DNA from: Hyphomicrobiales bacterium
GTDB lineage: Bacteria; Pseudomonadota; Alphaproteobacteria; Rhizobiales; Rhizobiaceae
Assembly: GCA_017305835.1 (NCBI GenBank)
Contig: JAFKJY010000090.1
Coordinates: 1 to 36,884, forward strand
DNA length: 36,884 nucleotides
Direction of reading: 5' to 3'
In this document: piece by piece, positions 12,978 through 20,114 of the stretch
Layout of the letters: each line of letters opens with the position of its first letter
Position numbering within the stretch: position 1 is the first letter of the stretch
Notes under the pieces: model-generated
What the model saw: only the letters and a program-made list of their open reading frames with translations
Databases searched by the model: none
Told to the model about the DNA's origin: nothing
Made by a program: the position numbers and the translations under genes

Positions 12978-12999
12978 TACGTCGGCGAGCCTGATATAT
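12971..12999 (+). promoter_or_regulatory. Candidate promoter of the GntR regulator gene
   Basis: Plus-strand CTGTCA (12971-12976), 17-base spacer, ATATAT (12994-12999). The weak -35 overlaps the opposite-strand hypD -35 almost exactly, and the -10 lies within operator O2. This suggests autoregulation. Confidence 0.45.
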
Positions 13000-13011
13000 C
13001 CCGCGCATATC
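12993..13011. promoter_or_regulatory. Operator palindrome O2 (regulator side)
   Basis: GATATAT, 5-base spacer CCCGC, GCATATC: the same architecture and spacing as O1, with 5 of 7 positions paired. Centre-to-centre distance from O1 is 56 bases. It sits just before the SD of the GntR gene. Confidence 0.65.
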
Positions 13012-13023
13012 AGAGGAGCCGCA

Positions 13024-13671
13024 ATGCCCCCGTCCAAGGAAGCCCCGGCCGCCAGCCGCGCCTATCTGGCGCTGGAGCGGCTGATCGTGACGCTGGAGCT
13101 GCCGCCCGGCGGCCTGACCACCGAGCAGGCGCTGGTCGAGCGGACGGGGCTCGGCCGCACGCCGGTGCGCGAGGCGATCCAGCGGCTCGCCTGGGAGGGG
13201 CTCGTCGAGATCCGGCCGCGCGCGGGCATCGCGGTGGCGGCGCTGCACCCGGCCGACTGGGTGCGAGTGCTCGACGTGCGGCGCGGCGTCGAGGTCGTGC
13301 TGGCGCGCTCGGCCGCGCGCTATATCGGCCGCGACGACCGCGGGCTGTTCCATGACGCCGCGCTCGCCATGCAGCGCTCCGTGGTCGGCGGCGACGTCTT
13401 CGCCTTCCTCGAAGCCGACAAGGCGCTGGACGAGGCGATCGCTTCGGCCGCCGACAACCCGTTCGCCGCGCGGCTGGCCGCCCCCCTGCAGACGCACAGC
13501 CGCCGCTTCTGGTTCCGCTACCAGGGCACGGGCGCGCTCGCCGCCTCCGCCGAGGCGCATGTGGCGATCATCCTGGCGATCACCTCGGGCGACGCGGCCG
13601 CCGCCGCCAATGCCGCCGGCACGCTGATGGACCTGCTCAGGGCCGACGCCGAGAAGGTCGCGCGCGGCTGA
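13024..13671 (+). CDS. hypR: GntR-family (FadR/FCD subfamily) transcriptional regulator
   Basis: 215 residues. The N-terminal winged helix-turn-helix shows LERLIVTLELPPGG, TEQALVERTGLGRTPVREAI and RLAWEGLVEIRPRAGIAV, the typical GntR pattern ending with the wing. The C-terminal about 140 residues are an all-helical FCD-type ligand domain (LDVRRGVEVVLARSAARYI, then DEAIASAADNPF, then EAHVAIILAI with a conserved His). The ATG at 13024 follows GAGGAG with 6-base spacing; an upstream in-frame ATG (12946) lies inside operator O1 and is rejected. It is divergent from the hydroxyproline operon, and both promoters carry matching palindromes, so it most likely represses the operon and itself until a pathway intermediate binds. 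Confidence 0.88.
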   Translation: MPPSKEAPAASRAYLALERLIVTLELPPGGLTTEQALVERTGLGRTPVREAIQRLAWEGLVEIRPRAGIAVAALHPADWVRVLDVRRGVEVVLARSAARYIGRDDRGLFHDAALAMQRSVVGGDVFAFLEADKALDEAIASAADNPFAARLAAPLQTHSRRFWFRYQGTGALAASAEAHVAIILAITSGDAAAAANAAGTLMDLLRADAEKVARG

Positions 13672-13852
13672 AACCGGGGCCCAGGGCGACATTCCGCCAC
13701 ATTGTTGCCCCGCAGGTCGGTCAATGACGATGCCGTGAGGACGACGTTCCGGGCATTGCGGTAAGGGTTTCTCAAGCATACGGAACTACCACCGTAGCTT
13801 GGACGATCGCGGCGCGGGGGCGACGCATATTCGGGATCCGGTCGGGGACCAG

Positions 13853-15058
13853 ATGAAGTTCAGTTTCGCTCATGCCGGCCTGCTCGCGGCTGCCCTCTTC
13901 ATTGCGGGCTGCAACGACGCGAGCATCGAGGATTGGGCCCCCAAGGCCGAGAAGCAACTGCCCGAGAAGCTGGTGCAGGCGATGCGCGCCAAGGGCATGA
14001 CCCGCACCTCGCCGATCATGGTCCGCATCTTCAAGGAAGAGGGCCAGCTCGAGGTCTGGAAGCAGAAGGACAACGGCCGCTACGACCTCGCCGCCAGCTA
14101 CGACATCTGCAAATGGTCGGGCAAGCTGGGGCCGAAGTTCACCGAAGGGGACCGGCAGGCGCCGGAAGGGTTCTACGACATCCACCCCTACCAGATGAAC
14201 CCGAAGTCGAGCTACCACCTCTCCTTCAACATCGGCTACCCCAACGCCTTCGACCGCGTCCACGGCCGCACCGGCTCCAACCTGATGGTGCACGGCGCCT
14301 GCTCGTCGGCCGGCTGCTACTCGATGACGGACGAGCAGGTCGAGCAGATCTACGCCTTCGCGCGCGACGCCTTCCGCGGCGGCCAGAAGGACTTCCAGGT
14401 GCAGGCCTTCCCCTTCCGCATGACGCCGGAGAACATGGCCCGCTACAAGGGCGACCCGAACTACGATTTCTGGTCGAACCTGAAGGAAGGCTACGACTAC
14501 TTCCAGATCACCAAGGTGCCGCCGAAGGTCGACGTCTGCGGCCGGCGCTACGTGTTCAACCAGATCGCCGCCAACGGCGGCAGCTTCTCGCCGGGGGGCG
14601 TCTGTCCGCCGAGCAGCCAGCCCGACACGCTGCAGGCGGCCTATCGCAGCTACCAGCAGCAGTTCGACAGCGCCTTCGCGGCCGCCCTCGAAGGCTCATC
14701 CTCTTCGGGCAGGCAGCCTTCCCCCTCGATCGCCGGCTTCAAGGAGGCGACGCTGGTCGCCGACTGGTCGCGCCGGCGCGCGCGCGGCGAGAAGGTGACG
14801 CGCGAGCCGCCGTCGCTGCAGCAGATGACGCCGCGCGTGGCCGCGGTGCCGCAGCCCCGCCCCGAGCCGGCGCCGCAGCAGGTCGTGGCGACCCAGGCCG
14901 GCAAGGCGGTCGAGACGGCCGGTGCGAAGCCCTCAGCCGTCGCGGCCGCCCCGCAGGCGCAGGCCGATGCCGCCGCGGCGACGGCGCCCGTCGAGGGCGA
15001 GCAGCCGAAGGACAAGAAGAACTGGCGCCGCCTCTGGGGCCTGTTCGGCGGCGGCTGA
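13853..15058 (+). CDS. L,D-transpeptidase (YkuD/YafK-type) lipoprotein
   Basis: 401 residues. The N-terminus MKFSFAHAGLLAAALFIAGC is a lipoprotein signal with lipobox IAGC (Cys20), so the protein is anchored in a membrane facing the periplasm. The catalytic domain (about 50-250) has the YkuD signature HGACSSAGCYSM with His147 and nucleophile Cys155; YafK-like features include KEEGQLEVWK, APEGFYDI and SFNIGYPNAFD. Such enzymes form or cleave meso-DAP bonds in peptidoglycan or link outer-membrane proteins to it. The C-terminal about 120 residues are Ala/Pro/Gln-rich low complexity ending in a basic-aromatic patch (KDKKNWRRLWGLF). The ATG at 13853 has GGGGA just upstream. The exact reaction cannot be decided. 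Confidence 0.88.
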   Translation: MKFSFAHAGLLAAALFIAGCNDASIEDWAPKAEKQLPEKLVQAMRAKGMTRTSPIMVRIFKEEGQLEVWKQKDNGRYDLAASYDICKWSGKLGPKFTEGDRQAPEGFYDIHPYQMNPKSSYHLSFNIGYPNAFDRVHGRTGSNLMVHGACSSAGCYSMTDEQVEQIYAFARDAFRGGQKDFQVQAFPFRMTPENMARYKGDPNYDFWSNLKEGYDYFQITKVPPKVDVCGRRYVFNQIAANGGSFSPGGVCPPSSQPDTLQAAYRSYQQQFDSAFAAALEGSSSSGRQPSPSIAGFKEATLVADWSRRRARGEKVTREPPSLQQMTPRVAAVPQPRPEPAPQQVVATQAGKAVETAGAKPSAVAAAPQAQADAAAATAPVEGEQPKDKKNWRRLWGLFGGG

Positions 15059-15060
15059 CG

Positions 15061-15294
15061 GTGAGCCCCGAGCCCGACACCTACGACCTTTCCGGACTGA
15101 ACTGCCCGCTGCCGGTGCTGCGCACGCGCAAGCGGCTCTCGGCCATGCGGCCCGGCGAGCGGCTGTGGGTGGCCACCACCGACCCGGTGTCGGTGATCGA
15201 CATTCCCGCCTTCTGCAACGAGGACGGCCACAAGCTCGTCGAAAGCCGCGCCATCGCCGGCGGCCACCGCTTTCTCATCGAGCGGGGCGGCTGA
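15061..15294 (+). CDS. TusA-family sulfurtransferase-like protein
   Basis: 77 residues starting with GTG at 15061, two bases after the stop of the L,D-transpeptidase gene. The SirA/TusA signature is clear: YDLSGLNCPLPVLRTRKRL with the conserved Cys15 in the CPxP motif, then the second strand WVATTDPVSVIDIPAFC and the ending GHRFLIER. TusA proteins carry persulfide sulfur for tRNA thiolation, molybdenum cofactor or other acceptors. The GTG start is chosen because it gives the full family length and no ATG is available; the SD would lie in the end of the previous gene. The coupling to a cell-wall enzyme is unexplained. Confidence 0.85.
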   Translation: MSPEPDTYDLSGLNCPLPVLRTRKRLSAMRPGERLWVATTDPVSVIDIPAFCNEDGHKLVESRAIAGGHRFLIERGG

Positions 15295-15309
15295 GGCGGG
15301 ACGCCCGTA

Positions 15310-16461
15310 TCAGCTCCTGAACCCCGCCACCGCCAGCGGGTTGTCGGTCAGTGCGGCGCGGTCGGGCGTGTCGACGGCGGCGCCGCCGGTGAAGGCCGAG
15401 AACAGCCGCCGGACATAATCCTCGTCCATGTCGAAGGTGATCAGCACCAGCCGCGTGCCGCGCGGGCCGGCGGGCCAGGCGGGCAGCCGCGCCGGCGGGT
15501 GCATCAGCTTCTGCACGCCGTGCAGCACCAGCGGCCGCCCGGGATCCTCGGCCAGCTCGACGATGCCCTTCATGCGCAGCAGCCGCTCGCCCTGGCTGGA
15601 GCGCAGCAGGTCGAGGAACATCTCGATCGTCGACCACGAAACCGGCGCCTCGTGCACCAGCGAGACGCTACGCACGCGATGGTCGTGATGGGCATGGTGG
15701 TGCAGGCCGCCATGCCCGTGGTCATGGTCGTGCCCATGATGGTGGTCGTGATCGTGGTCGTGGTGATGGCCATGATCGTGGCCATCGTCGGCTTCCGCCT
15801 CGCCCATCCAGCGCGCCACGTCGGCGGTCTTGGTCGCCGGATCGTAGAGGCCGCACGACAGCAGGCCCGGCAGGTCCACCGCGTCGGCGTCGACGATTCC
15901 CGCGGACGGGTTGAGCTGGCGCAGGCGCGCGCGCAGGGCGTCCACCGCGCCGGCATCGGCCATCGCGGCCTTGGTGATCACCAGCCGGTCGGCGACCGCC
16001 GCCTGGCGCACGGATTCGGCATGCACGTCCAGCGTCGCGGTGCCGTTGACGGCGTCGACCACGGTGACGACGCCGTCGAGCCTGAGCAGGCCGGCGAGCA
16101 CCGGGTGCCCCATAAGCGATTGCAGCACGGGAACGGGGTCGGCCAGACCGCTGGTCTCGATGACGATGCGGTCGAGCGGCGCGGCGCGGCCGGTCTGCAC
16201 GCGATCGAGCAGGTCGGCCAGCGTGTCGACCAGATCGCCGCGCACCGTGCAGCACAGGCAGCCGTCGGAGAGCTCGATAACGCCGTCATTGGCCTGCTCG
16301 ACCAGCAGATGGTCGATCGGCACGTCGCCGAACTCGTTGACGATGACCGCCGCGTTGCCGAGCGCGCGGGCGTCGAGCAGGCGGTTGAGCAGCGTCGTCT
16401 TGCCGGCTCCGAGGAAGCCGGTCAGCACGCTGACCGCGACGGGTTCGGCAATCACCTGCAT
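15310..16461 (-). CDS. COG0523/CobW-type G3E GTPase, probable metal chaperone
   Basis: 383-residue GTPase of the group that inserts zinc or cobalt into client proteins. P-loop GFLGAGKT (15-22), VNEFGDVPID (41-50) and the metal-binding CLCC motif (68-71) are all present, followed by VIETSGLADP. A histidine-rich loop at 228-261 contains 20 His in 34 residues. The C-terminal CobW domain begins near 265 (RSVSLVHEAPVSW) and includes RLLRMKGIVEL and HGVQKLMHPP. The guanine-specificity motif reads ITKAAM rather than the usual NKxD/TKxD form. The start lies 3 bases after the stop of the carboxypeptidase gene, so the two are one operon. The cognate metal and client are not known. Confidence 0.92.
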   Translation of the reverse strand: MQVIAEPVAVSVLTGFLGAGKTTLLNRLLDARALGNAAVIVNEFGDVPIDHLLVEQANDGVIELSDGCLCCTVRGDLVDTLADLLDRVQTGRAAPLDRIVIETSGLADPVPVLQSLMGHPVLAGLLRLDGVVTVVDAVNGTATLDVHAESVRQAAVADRLVITKAAMADAGAVDALRARLRQLNPSAGIVDADAVDLPGLLSCGLYDPATKTADVARWMGEAEADDGHDHGHHHDHDHDHHHGHDHDHGHGGLHHHAHHDHRVRSVSLVHEAPVSWSTIEMFLDLLRSSQGERLLRMKGIVELAEDPGRPLVLHGVQKLMHPPARLPAWPAGPRGTRLVLITFDMDEDYVRRLFSAFTGGAAVDTPDRAALTDNPLAVAGFRS

Positions 16462-16464
16462 CGC

Positions 16465-17580
16465 CTAGTCGCCCTGCGCGACCTGCGGCACGTAGTCCGG
16501 GCGCGGCGTCGGGATCGGCACCTTCTTGGCCAGCCGGCCGGGGGCCGGCGCGGTGGCCTGCTTCGGCTCGTCCGCCTCGCCGACCTCGATCGCGACGATG
16601 CGGCGCGGCCGGTCCATCTCGTGCAGGTAGGGCGAGCGGATGACGAGCTTGCCCTCGGCGTTGCGCCGAGCGGCGATCCGTTGGCGCGCCTCCTTGGTGC
16701 AGATCGCCGAGCGCATGTTGGTGGCGACGTCCTGGTACTGGCCGGTGGGCCGCATCGAGGCCAGCCGCGGCGCGGCGAAGCCGGAGACGGAGAAGGCCTT
16801 CTCCAGCAGCGCCGCCGCCTTGACGTCGCGGTCGTCGGCCGACTCCTCGCCGATCACCACCGCCACCAGCGTGCGGCCGTTGCGCGTGGCCGAGGCCACC
16901 ACGTTCCAGCCGGCCGGGCAGGTGTAGCCGGTCTTCATGCCGTCGGCGCCGTCGTAATGGCCGATCAGATTGTTGTGATTGTCGATCACCGCCTTGCCGG
17001 CGCCGAGCGCCTCGATGCCGAAATAGGCGGCATATTGCGGGAACTGCGTGCGCAGCGAGACGGCGAGCAGCGCCAGGTCGTGGGCGTTGGAATAGTGGTC
17101 GTCGTCGTGCAGGCCGTGCGCGTTGACGAAGTGCGAGCCGCTCATGCCGAGCCGCGCGGCCTCCGCGTTCATGCGCGCGGCGAAGCCCGGCACCGACCCG
17201 CCGACGCTCTCGGCGACCGCAGTGGCGACGTCGTTGGCCGACTTGACCATCAGGATCTTCAGCGCGTTGTCGATGGAAAGCACGGTGCCCGGCTTGTAGC
17301 CCATGCGGCTCGGCGGCTCCTTGGCGGCGTTGGCCGAGATGCGCACCGGCGACTGCAGCGAGAGCTGGCCGGCCTGGATCGCGCGGAAGACGACGTAGAC
17401 GGTCATCAGCTTGGTCAGGGAGGCCGGATACCAGCGGCGGAAGGCGTCCTGCTGCGCCAGCACGCGGCCGCTGCCGGCATCGACGACGAGCGAGGGGCCG
17501 GCCGCCGCCGGCGCTGCGACGGTGGCCGCGGCCGCCAGCACGAGCGCGGCCATGGCGGTGGTGAGGGGTTTCGTCTGCAT
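16465..17580 (-). CDS. D-alanyl-D-alanine carboxypeptidase (penicillin-binding protein, S11)
   Basis: 371 residues. Periplasmic serine peptidase that trims the terminal D-Ala from peptidoglycan pentapeptides. A signal peptide spans 1-27 (MQTKPLTTAMAALVLAAAAT then VAAPAAA). The three active-site motifs are present: SLTK (54-57), SAN (114-116) and KTG (216-218). The C-terminal region after about 290 is not the usual PBP5 beta domain but a basic, proline-rich tail (KKVPIPTPRPDYVP). The ATG at 17580 is chosen because the signal peptide begins there; the frame is open to 17637, but those residues are not signal-like. The ribosome site is weak. It forms an operon with the downstream COG0523 GTPase. 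Confidence 0.92.
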   Translation of the reverse strand: MQTKPLTTAMAALVLAAAATVAAPAAAGPSLVVDAGSGRVLAQQDAFRRWYPASLTKLMTVYVVFRAIQAGQLSLQSPVRISANAAKEPPSRMGYKPGTVLSIDNALKILMVKSANDVATAVAESVGGSVPGFAARMNAEAARLGMSGSHFVNAHGLHDDDHYSNAHDLALLAVSLRTQFPQYAAYFGIEALGAGKAVIDNHNNLIGHYDGADGMKTGYTCPAGWNVVASATRNGRTLVAVVIGEESADDRDVKAAALLEKAFSVSGFAAPRLASMRPTGQYQDVATNMRSAICTKEARQRIAARRNAEGKLVIRSPYLHEMDRPRRIVAIEVGEADEPKQATAPAPGRLAKKVPIPTPRPDYVPQVAQGD

Positions 17581-17785
17581 CACAAAAAAGAACTCGCCTC
17601 TTGCCGTTGCGGCGCGGGGTTTCCTACACTTCGGCACGGCAGCAAATGCCAGAAGCCAGCCCGTGCAGGGGAATCCGCCCGCCTGCCTCGCGACTATCTA
17701 GCCGATGTGACGCCAAGATGGCAAAGCGATCGGGTGAAATTCGGCGGGCCGCCGGGACCGGTGCCAGAGACGAAAGCGAGGGGAC

Positions 17786-18949
17786 ATGCCAATTCTCAAC
17801 CGTGTAGCCGAGATGCAGGACGAGATCGCGGGCTGGAGGCGGCACCTCCACACCATCCCGGAGATCCTCTACGACGTGCACAAGACCTCGGCCTTCGTCG
17901 CCGAGCGGCTCAGAGAATTCGGCTGTGACGAGGTGGTGACCGGCATCGGCCGCACCGGCGTCGTCGGCATCATCCGCGGCAGGCAGGGCCCCGGCGCCAC
18001 GGTCGGCCTGCGCGCCGACATGGACGCGCTGCCGCTCTCCGAGATCACCGGCAAGCCGTGGGCTTCGACCCATCCCAACGCCATGCACGCTTGCGGCCAT
18101 GACGGCCACACCGCCATGCTGCTCGGCGCGGCGAAATATCTGGCGGAGACACGCAACTTCAAGGGCGCAGTGGCCGTCATCTTCCAGCCGGCAGAGGAAG
18201 GCGGGGCCGGCGGCAAGGCGATGGTCGACGACGGCATGATGGAGCGGTTCGGCATCTCCCGCGTGTTCGGCATGCACAACATGCCGGGCCTGCCGGTCGG
18301 CCAGTTCGCCATCCGGCCGGGCCCGATCATGGCGGCGACGTCGGAATTCACCATCAGGATCAAGGGCCGGGGCGGGCATGCCGCGCAGCCGCACAAGTCG
18401 ATCGACCCGATCGTGACCGCCGCCACCATGATCTCGGCGCTGCAGACGATCCGCTCGCGCACCATCGACCCGGTGGAGGCGATCGTCGTGTCGGTGACCA
18501 AGATCCATGCCGGCGACGCCTACAACATCATCCCCGAGGAGCTCGAGTTCGCCGGCACGATCCGCACGCTCAAGAAGGAGGTCGCCGAGATCGCCTACGA
18601 GCGCGTGCGCACGATCTGCGAGGGCGTGGCGGCGGCGGCCGGCGCCAGGGTCGACATCGACATCGACGTCAACTACCCGGTCACCTTCAACCATGCCGGG
18701 GAGACCGATTTCGCGGTTCGCATCGCGCAGGGCGTGGCCGGCGAACCGAACGTCGCCACCGGCATCCAGCCGGTGATGGGCGGCGAGGATTTTTCCTACA
18801 TGCTGGAAGCCCGCCCCGGCGCCTTCATCTTCGTCGGCAACGGCGACACTGCCGGCCTGCACAACCCCGCCTACGACTTCAACGACGAAGCGATCCCCGC
18901 CGGCGTCAGCTACTGGGTGCGGCTGGCCGAAACGGCGCTGGCGGCGTAG
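17786..18949 (+). CDS. M20-family amidohydrolase (aminoacylase/hippurate hydrolase type)
   Basis: 387-residue cytosolic metallohydrolase that removes acyl groups from N-acyl amino acids or similar amides. The start RRHLHTIPEILYDVHKT is the M20D hallmark, with metal ligands in ACGHDGH (Cys103, His105), PAEEGGAGG (Glu137, Glu138), the FGMHNMPGLPVG histidine and the late GGEDFSYM. The dimerisation domain contains GRGGHAAQPHKSIDPI. GAGGGG lies just before the ATG at 17786. It is divergent from the carboxypeptidase operon with about 205 bases between. Close relatives include HipO, AbgA/B-like and IAA-amino acid hydrolases, so the physiological substrate is open. Confidence 0.92.
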   Translation: MPILNRVAEMQDEIAGWRRHLHTIPEILYDVHKTSAFVAERLREFGCDEVVTGIGRTGVVGIIRGRQGPGATVGLRADMDALPLSEITGKPWASTHPNAMHACGHDGHTAMLLGAAKYLAETRNFKGAVAVIFQPAEEGGAGGKAMVDDGMMERFGISRVFGMHNMPGLPVGQFAIRPGPIMAATSEFTIRIKGRGGHAAQPHKSIDPIVTAATMISALQTIRSRTIDPVEAIVVSVTKIHAGDAYNIIPEELEFAGTIRTLKKEVAEIAYERVRTICEGVAAAAGARVDIDIDVNYPVTFNHAGETDFAVRIAQGVAGEPNVATGIQPVMGGEDFSYMLEARPGAFIFVGNGDTAGLHNPAYDFNDEAIPAGVSYWVRLAETALAA

Positions 18950-18988
18950 GACGCGCCGGCGCTGAACCCGCCGGCCGGACCGGAGAGA

Positions 18989-19011
18989 CCGGGCGAACCC
19001 GCTTCGCCCGG
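18989..19011 (+). terminator. Stem-loop after the M20 hydrolase gene
   Basis: Perfect 9-bp stem CCGGGCGAA (18989-18997) / TTCGCCCGG (19003-19011) with a 5-base loop, 39 bases after the stop codon. No T-run follows, so termination efficiency is uncertain. Confidence 0.45.
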
Positions 19012-19101
19012 CTCCGCGACAGGACAGCCGATCCGAGGATTGGGTCTGTTAGCGCCCCAGCCATCCGCCACGCGCCTCGCCGGGCCCATGCCAATGCGCG
19101 C

Positions 19102-19129
19102 TTGGCGAAGCCGCCGCGAGACGCTATGT
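19102..19129 (+). promoter_or_regulatory. Promoter of tRNA-Arg(CCU)
   Basis: TTGGCG (19102-19107), 16-base spacer, CTATGT (19124-19129). The boxes fit alphaproteobacterial stable-RNA promoters and put the transcript start a few bases before the mature tRNA. Confidence 0.55.
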
Positions 19130-19141
19130 GTGCGGCCGCGT

Positions 19142-19218
19142 GGTCCCGTAGCTCAGTCGGATAGAGCATCAGATTCCTAATCTGGGGGTCGCAGGTTCGA
19201 ATCCTGCCGGGATCACCA
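19142..19218 (+). tRNA. tRNA-Arg (anticodon CCU)
   Basis: 77 nt with encoded CCA (19216-19218). Acceptor GGTCCCG pairs with CGGGATC with one G-U pair. The D arm is GCTC/GAGC, the anticodon stem TCAGA/TCTGG with loop TTCCTAA gives anticodon CCU for AGG codons, and the T arm GCAGG-TTCGAAT-CCTGC is canonical. No integrase or duplicated 3' end is nearby. Confidence 0.97.
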
Positions 19219-19274
19219 GCAATTTCATCGAGATGCCGCGGCAGCGGCGGGCGTGGGAACCGGGTTCCGTTCGT

Positions 19275-19296
19275 CCTGTGTTGGCTGAAACACAGG
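19275..19296. terminator. Possible bidirectional stem-loop between tRNA-Arg and ubiX
   Basis: Perfect 8-bp stem CCTGTGTT (19275-19282) / AACACAGG (19289-19296) with a 6-base loop between the convergent tRNA and ubiX. No T-run follows on either side. Confidence 0.4.
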
Positions 19297-19313
19297 CTAT
19301 GCAATGTTGAGCG

Positions 19314-19910
19314 TTATTGCCTGCTTGCCGGGCGTGGCTTTCCAACGCCTTCCCAGCGCCGGATGGGCTTGGCATCGAAGCCGAAGAGGTCGAGCACGCG
19401 AACCAGCGTGTGATCCACCAGCTCGTCGATCGTCTGCGGACGTGCGTAGAAGGCGGGCACGGGCGGACAGATGATCGCCCCCATCTCGGTCGCCGCCACC
19501 ATGTTGCGCAGGTGGCCGAGATGGAGCGGCGTCTCCCGCGCCATCAGCACGAGCTTGCTGCGCTCCTTCAGCGCCACGTCGGCCGCACGGGTCAGGAGCG
19601 ACGCGGCGACGCCGTTGGCGATCTCCGCCAGGGAACGCATCGAGCAGGGGGCCACGATCATGCCGCGGGTCCGGAACGAGCCGCTGGCGATCGGCGCGGC
19701 GACGTCCTCGTTGTCGTAGCAGGCGGCCGCCAGCGCGCGCACCTCGCCCGGCTTCATGCCCAGCTCGTGGGCGATCGTGATCTGTGCGGTGCGGGACATC
19801 ACCAGGTGGGCCTCGACGTCCAGGGTGCGCAGCAATTCGAGCAGGCGCACGCCGTATATGGCTCCCGACGCGCCCGAAATGCCAACGACGAGCCGCATGT
19901 CAGCGGTCAT
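19314..19910 (-). CDS. ubiX: Flavin prenyltransferase UbiX
   Basis: 198 residues. It transfers dimethylallyl from its phosphate to FMN, making prenylated FMN for UbiD-type decarboxylases, notably in ubiquinone synthesis. Family motifs are VVGISGASGAIYGVRLLELL at the FMN site, the Ser/Thr segment APIASGSFRTRGMIVAPCSM, RSLAEIANG, and KLVLMARETPLHLGHLRNM. Length is normal. The ATG at 19910 (MTADMRLVVG) has GGGTGCGGGA upstream; the internal ATG at 19898 has no ribosome site, and the longer open frame to 19967 is not conserved-looking. No ubiD lies in the window. Confidence 0.94.
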   Translation of the reverse strand: MTADMRLVVGISGASGAIYGVRLLELLRTLDVEAHLVMSRTAQITIAHELGMKPGEVRALAAACYDNEDVAAPIASGSFRTRGMIVAPCSMRSLAEIANGVAASLLTRAADVALKERSKLVLMARETPLHLGHLRNMVAATEMGAIICPPVPAFYARPQTIDELVDHTLVRVLDLFGFDAKPIRRWEGVGKPRPASRQ

Positions 19911-20114
19911 TCCCGCACCCTTTCCCGTCCACGCAAAAGTGCCTTCTCGAACCAGTAGCCCAGACAAGCCCGGCGGCCAACTCCGTGTCAGCTCCGACCC
20001 GTTTCAATGCGTCTCGGTAGCCTCACCCAGCCCATCCTCCCTGTGGGAATCCCGCGCCAATGCTTCGCGCTGCCCGGCGGCGGGTGCTAGGGACGGGGTT
20101 TGAAGGGGTGCCGG

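Noticed and set aside
12946..13023. N-terminal extension of the GntR regulator from ATG 12946
   Set aside because: The extension lies across both operators and promoters and lacks an SD; ATG 13024 has GAGGAG at the right distance.
15671..15785. CAT/GTG-rich low-complexity tract as a DNA repeat or array
   Set aside because: It encodes the His/Asp-rich loop of the COG0523 GTPase in frame; no repeat-spacer structure is present.
15499..17928. 809-residue plus-strand ORF with a valine/methionine-rich stretch
   Set aside because: Antisense to the COG0523 GTPase and carboxypeptidase genes; the Val/Met stretch is the complement of the His-rich loop.
18906..19304. 132-residue minus-strand ORF containing GRIRTCDPQIRNLMLYPTEL
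   Set aside because: This is the antisense translation of tRNA-Arg, a well-known source of spurious protein entries.
19142..19910. Genomic island or prophage attached at tRNA-Arg
   Set aside because: No integrase, no repeated tRNA 3' end and a normal ubiX gene directly downstream.
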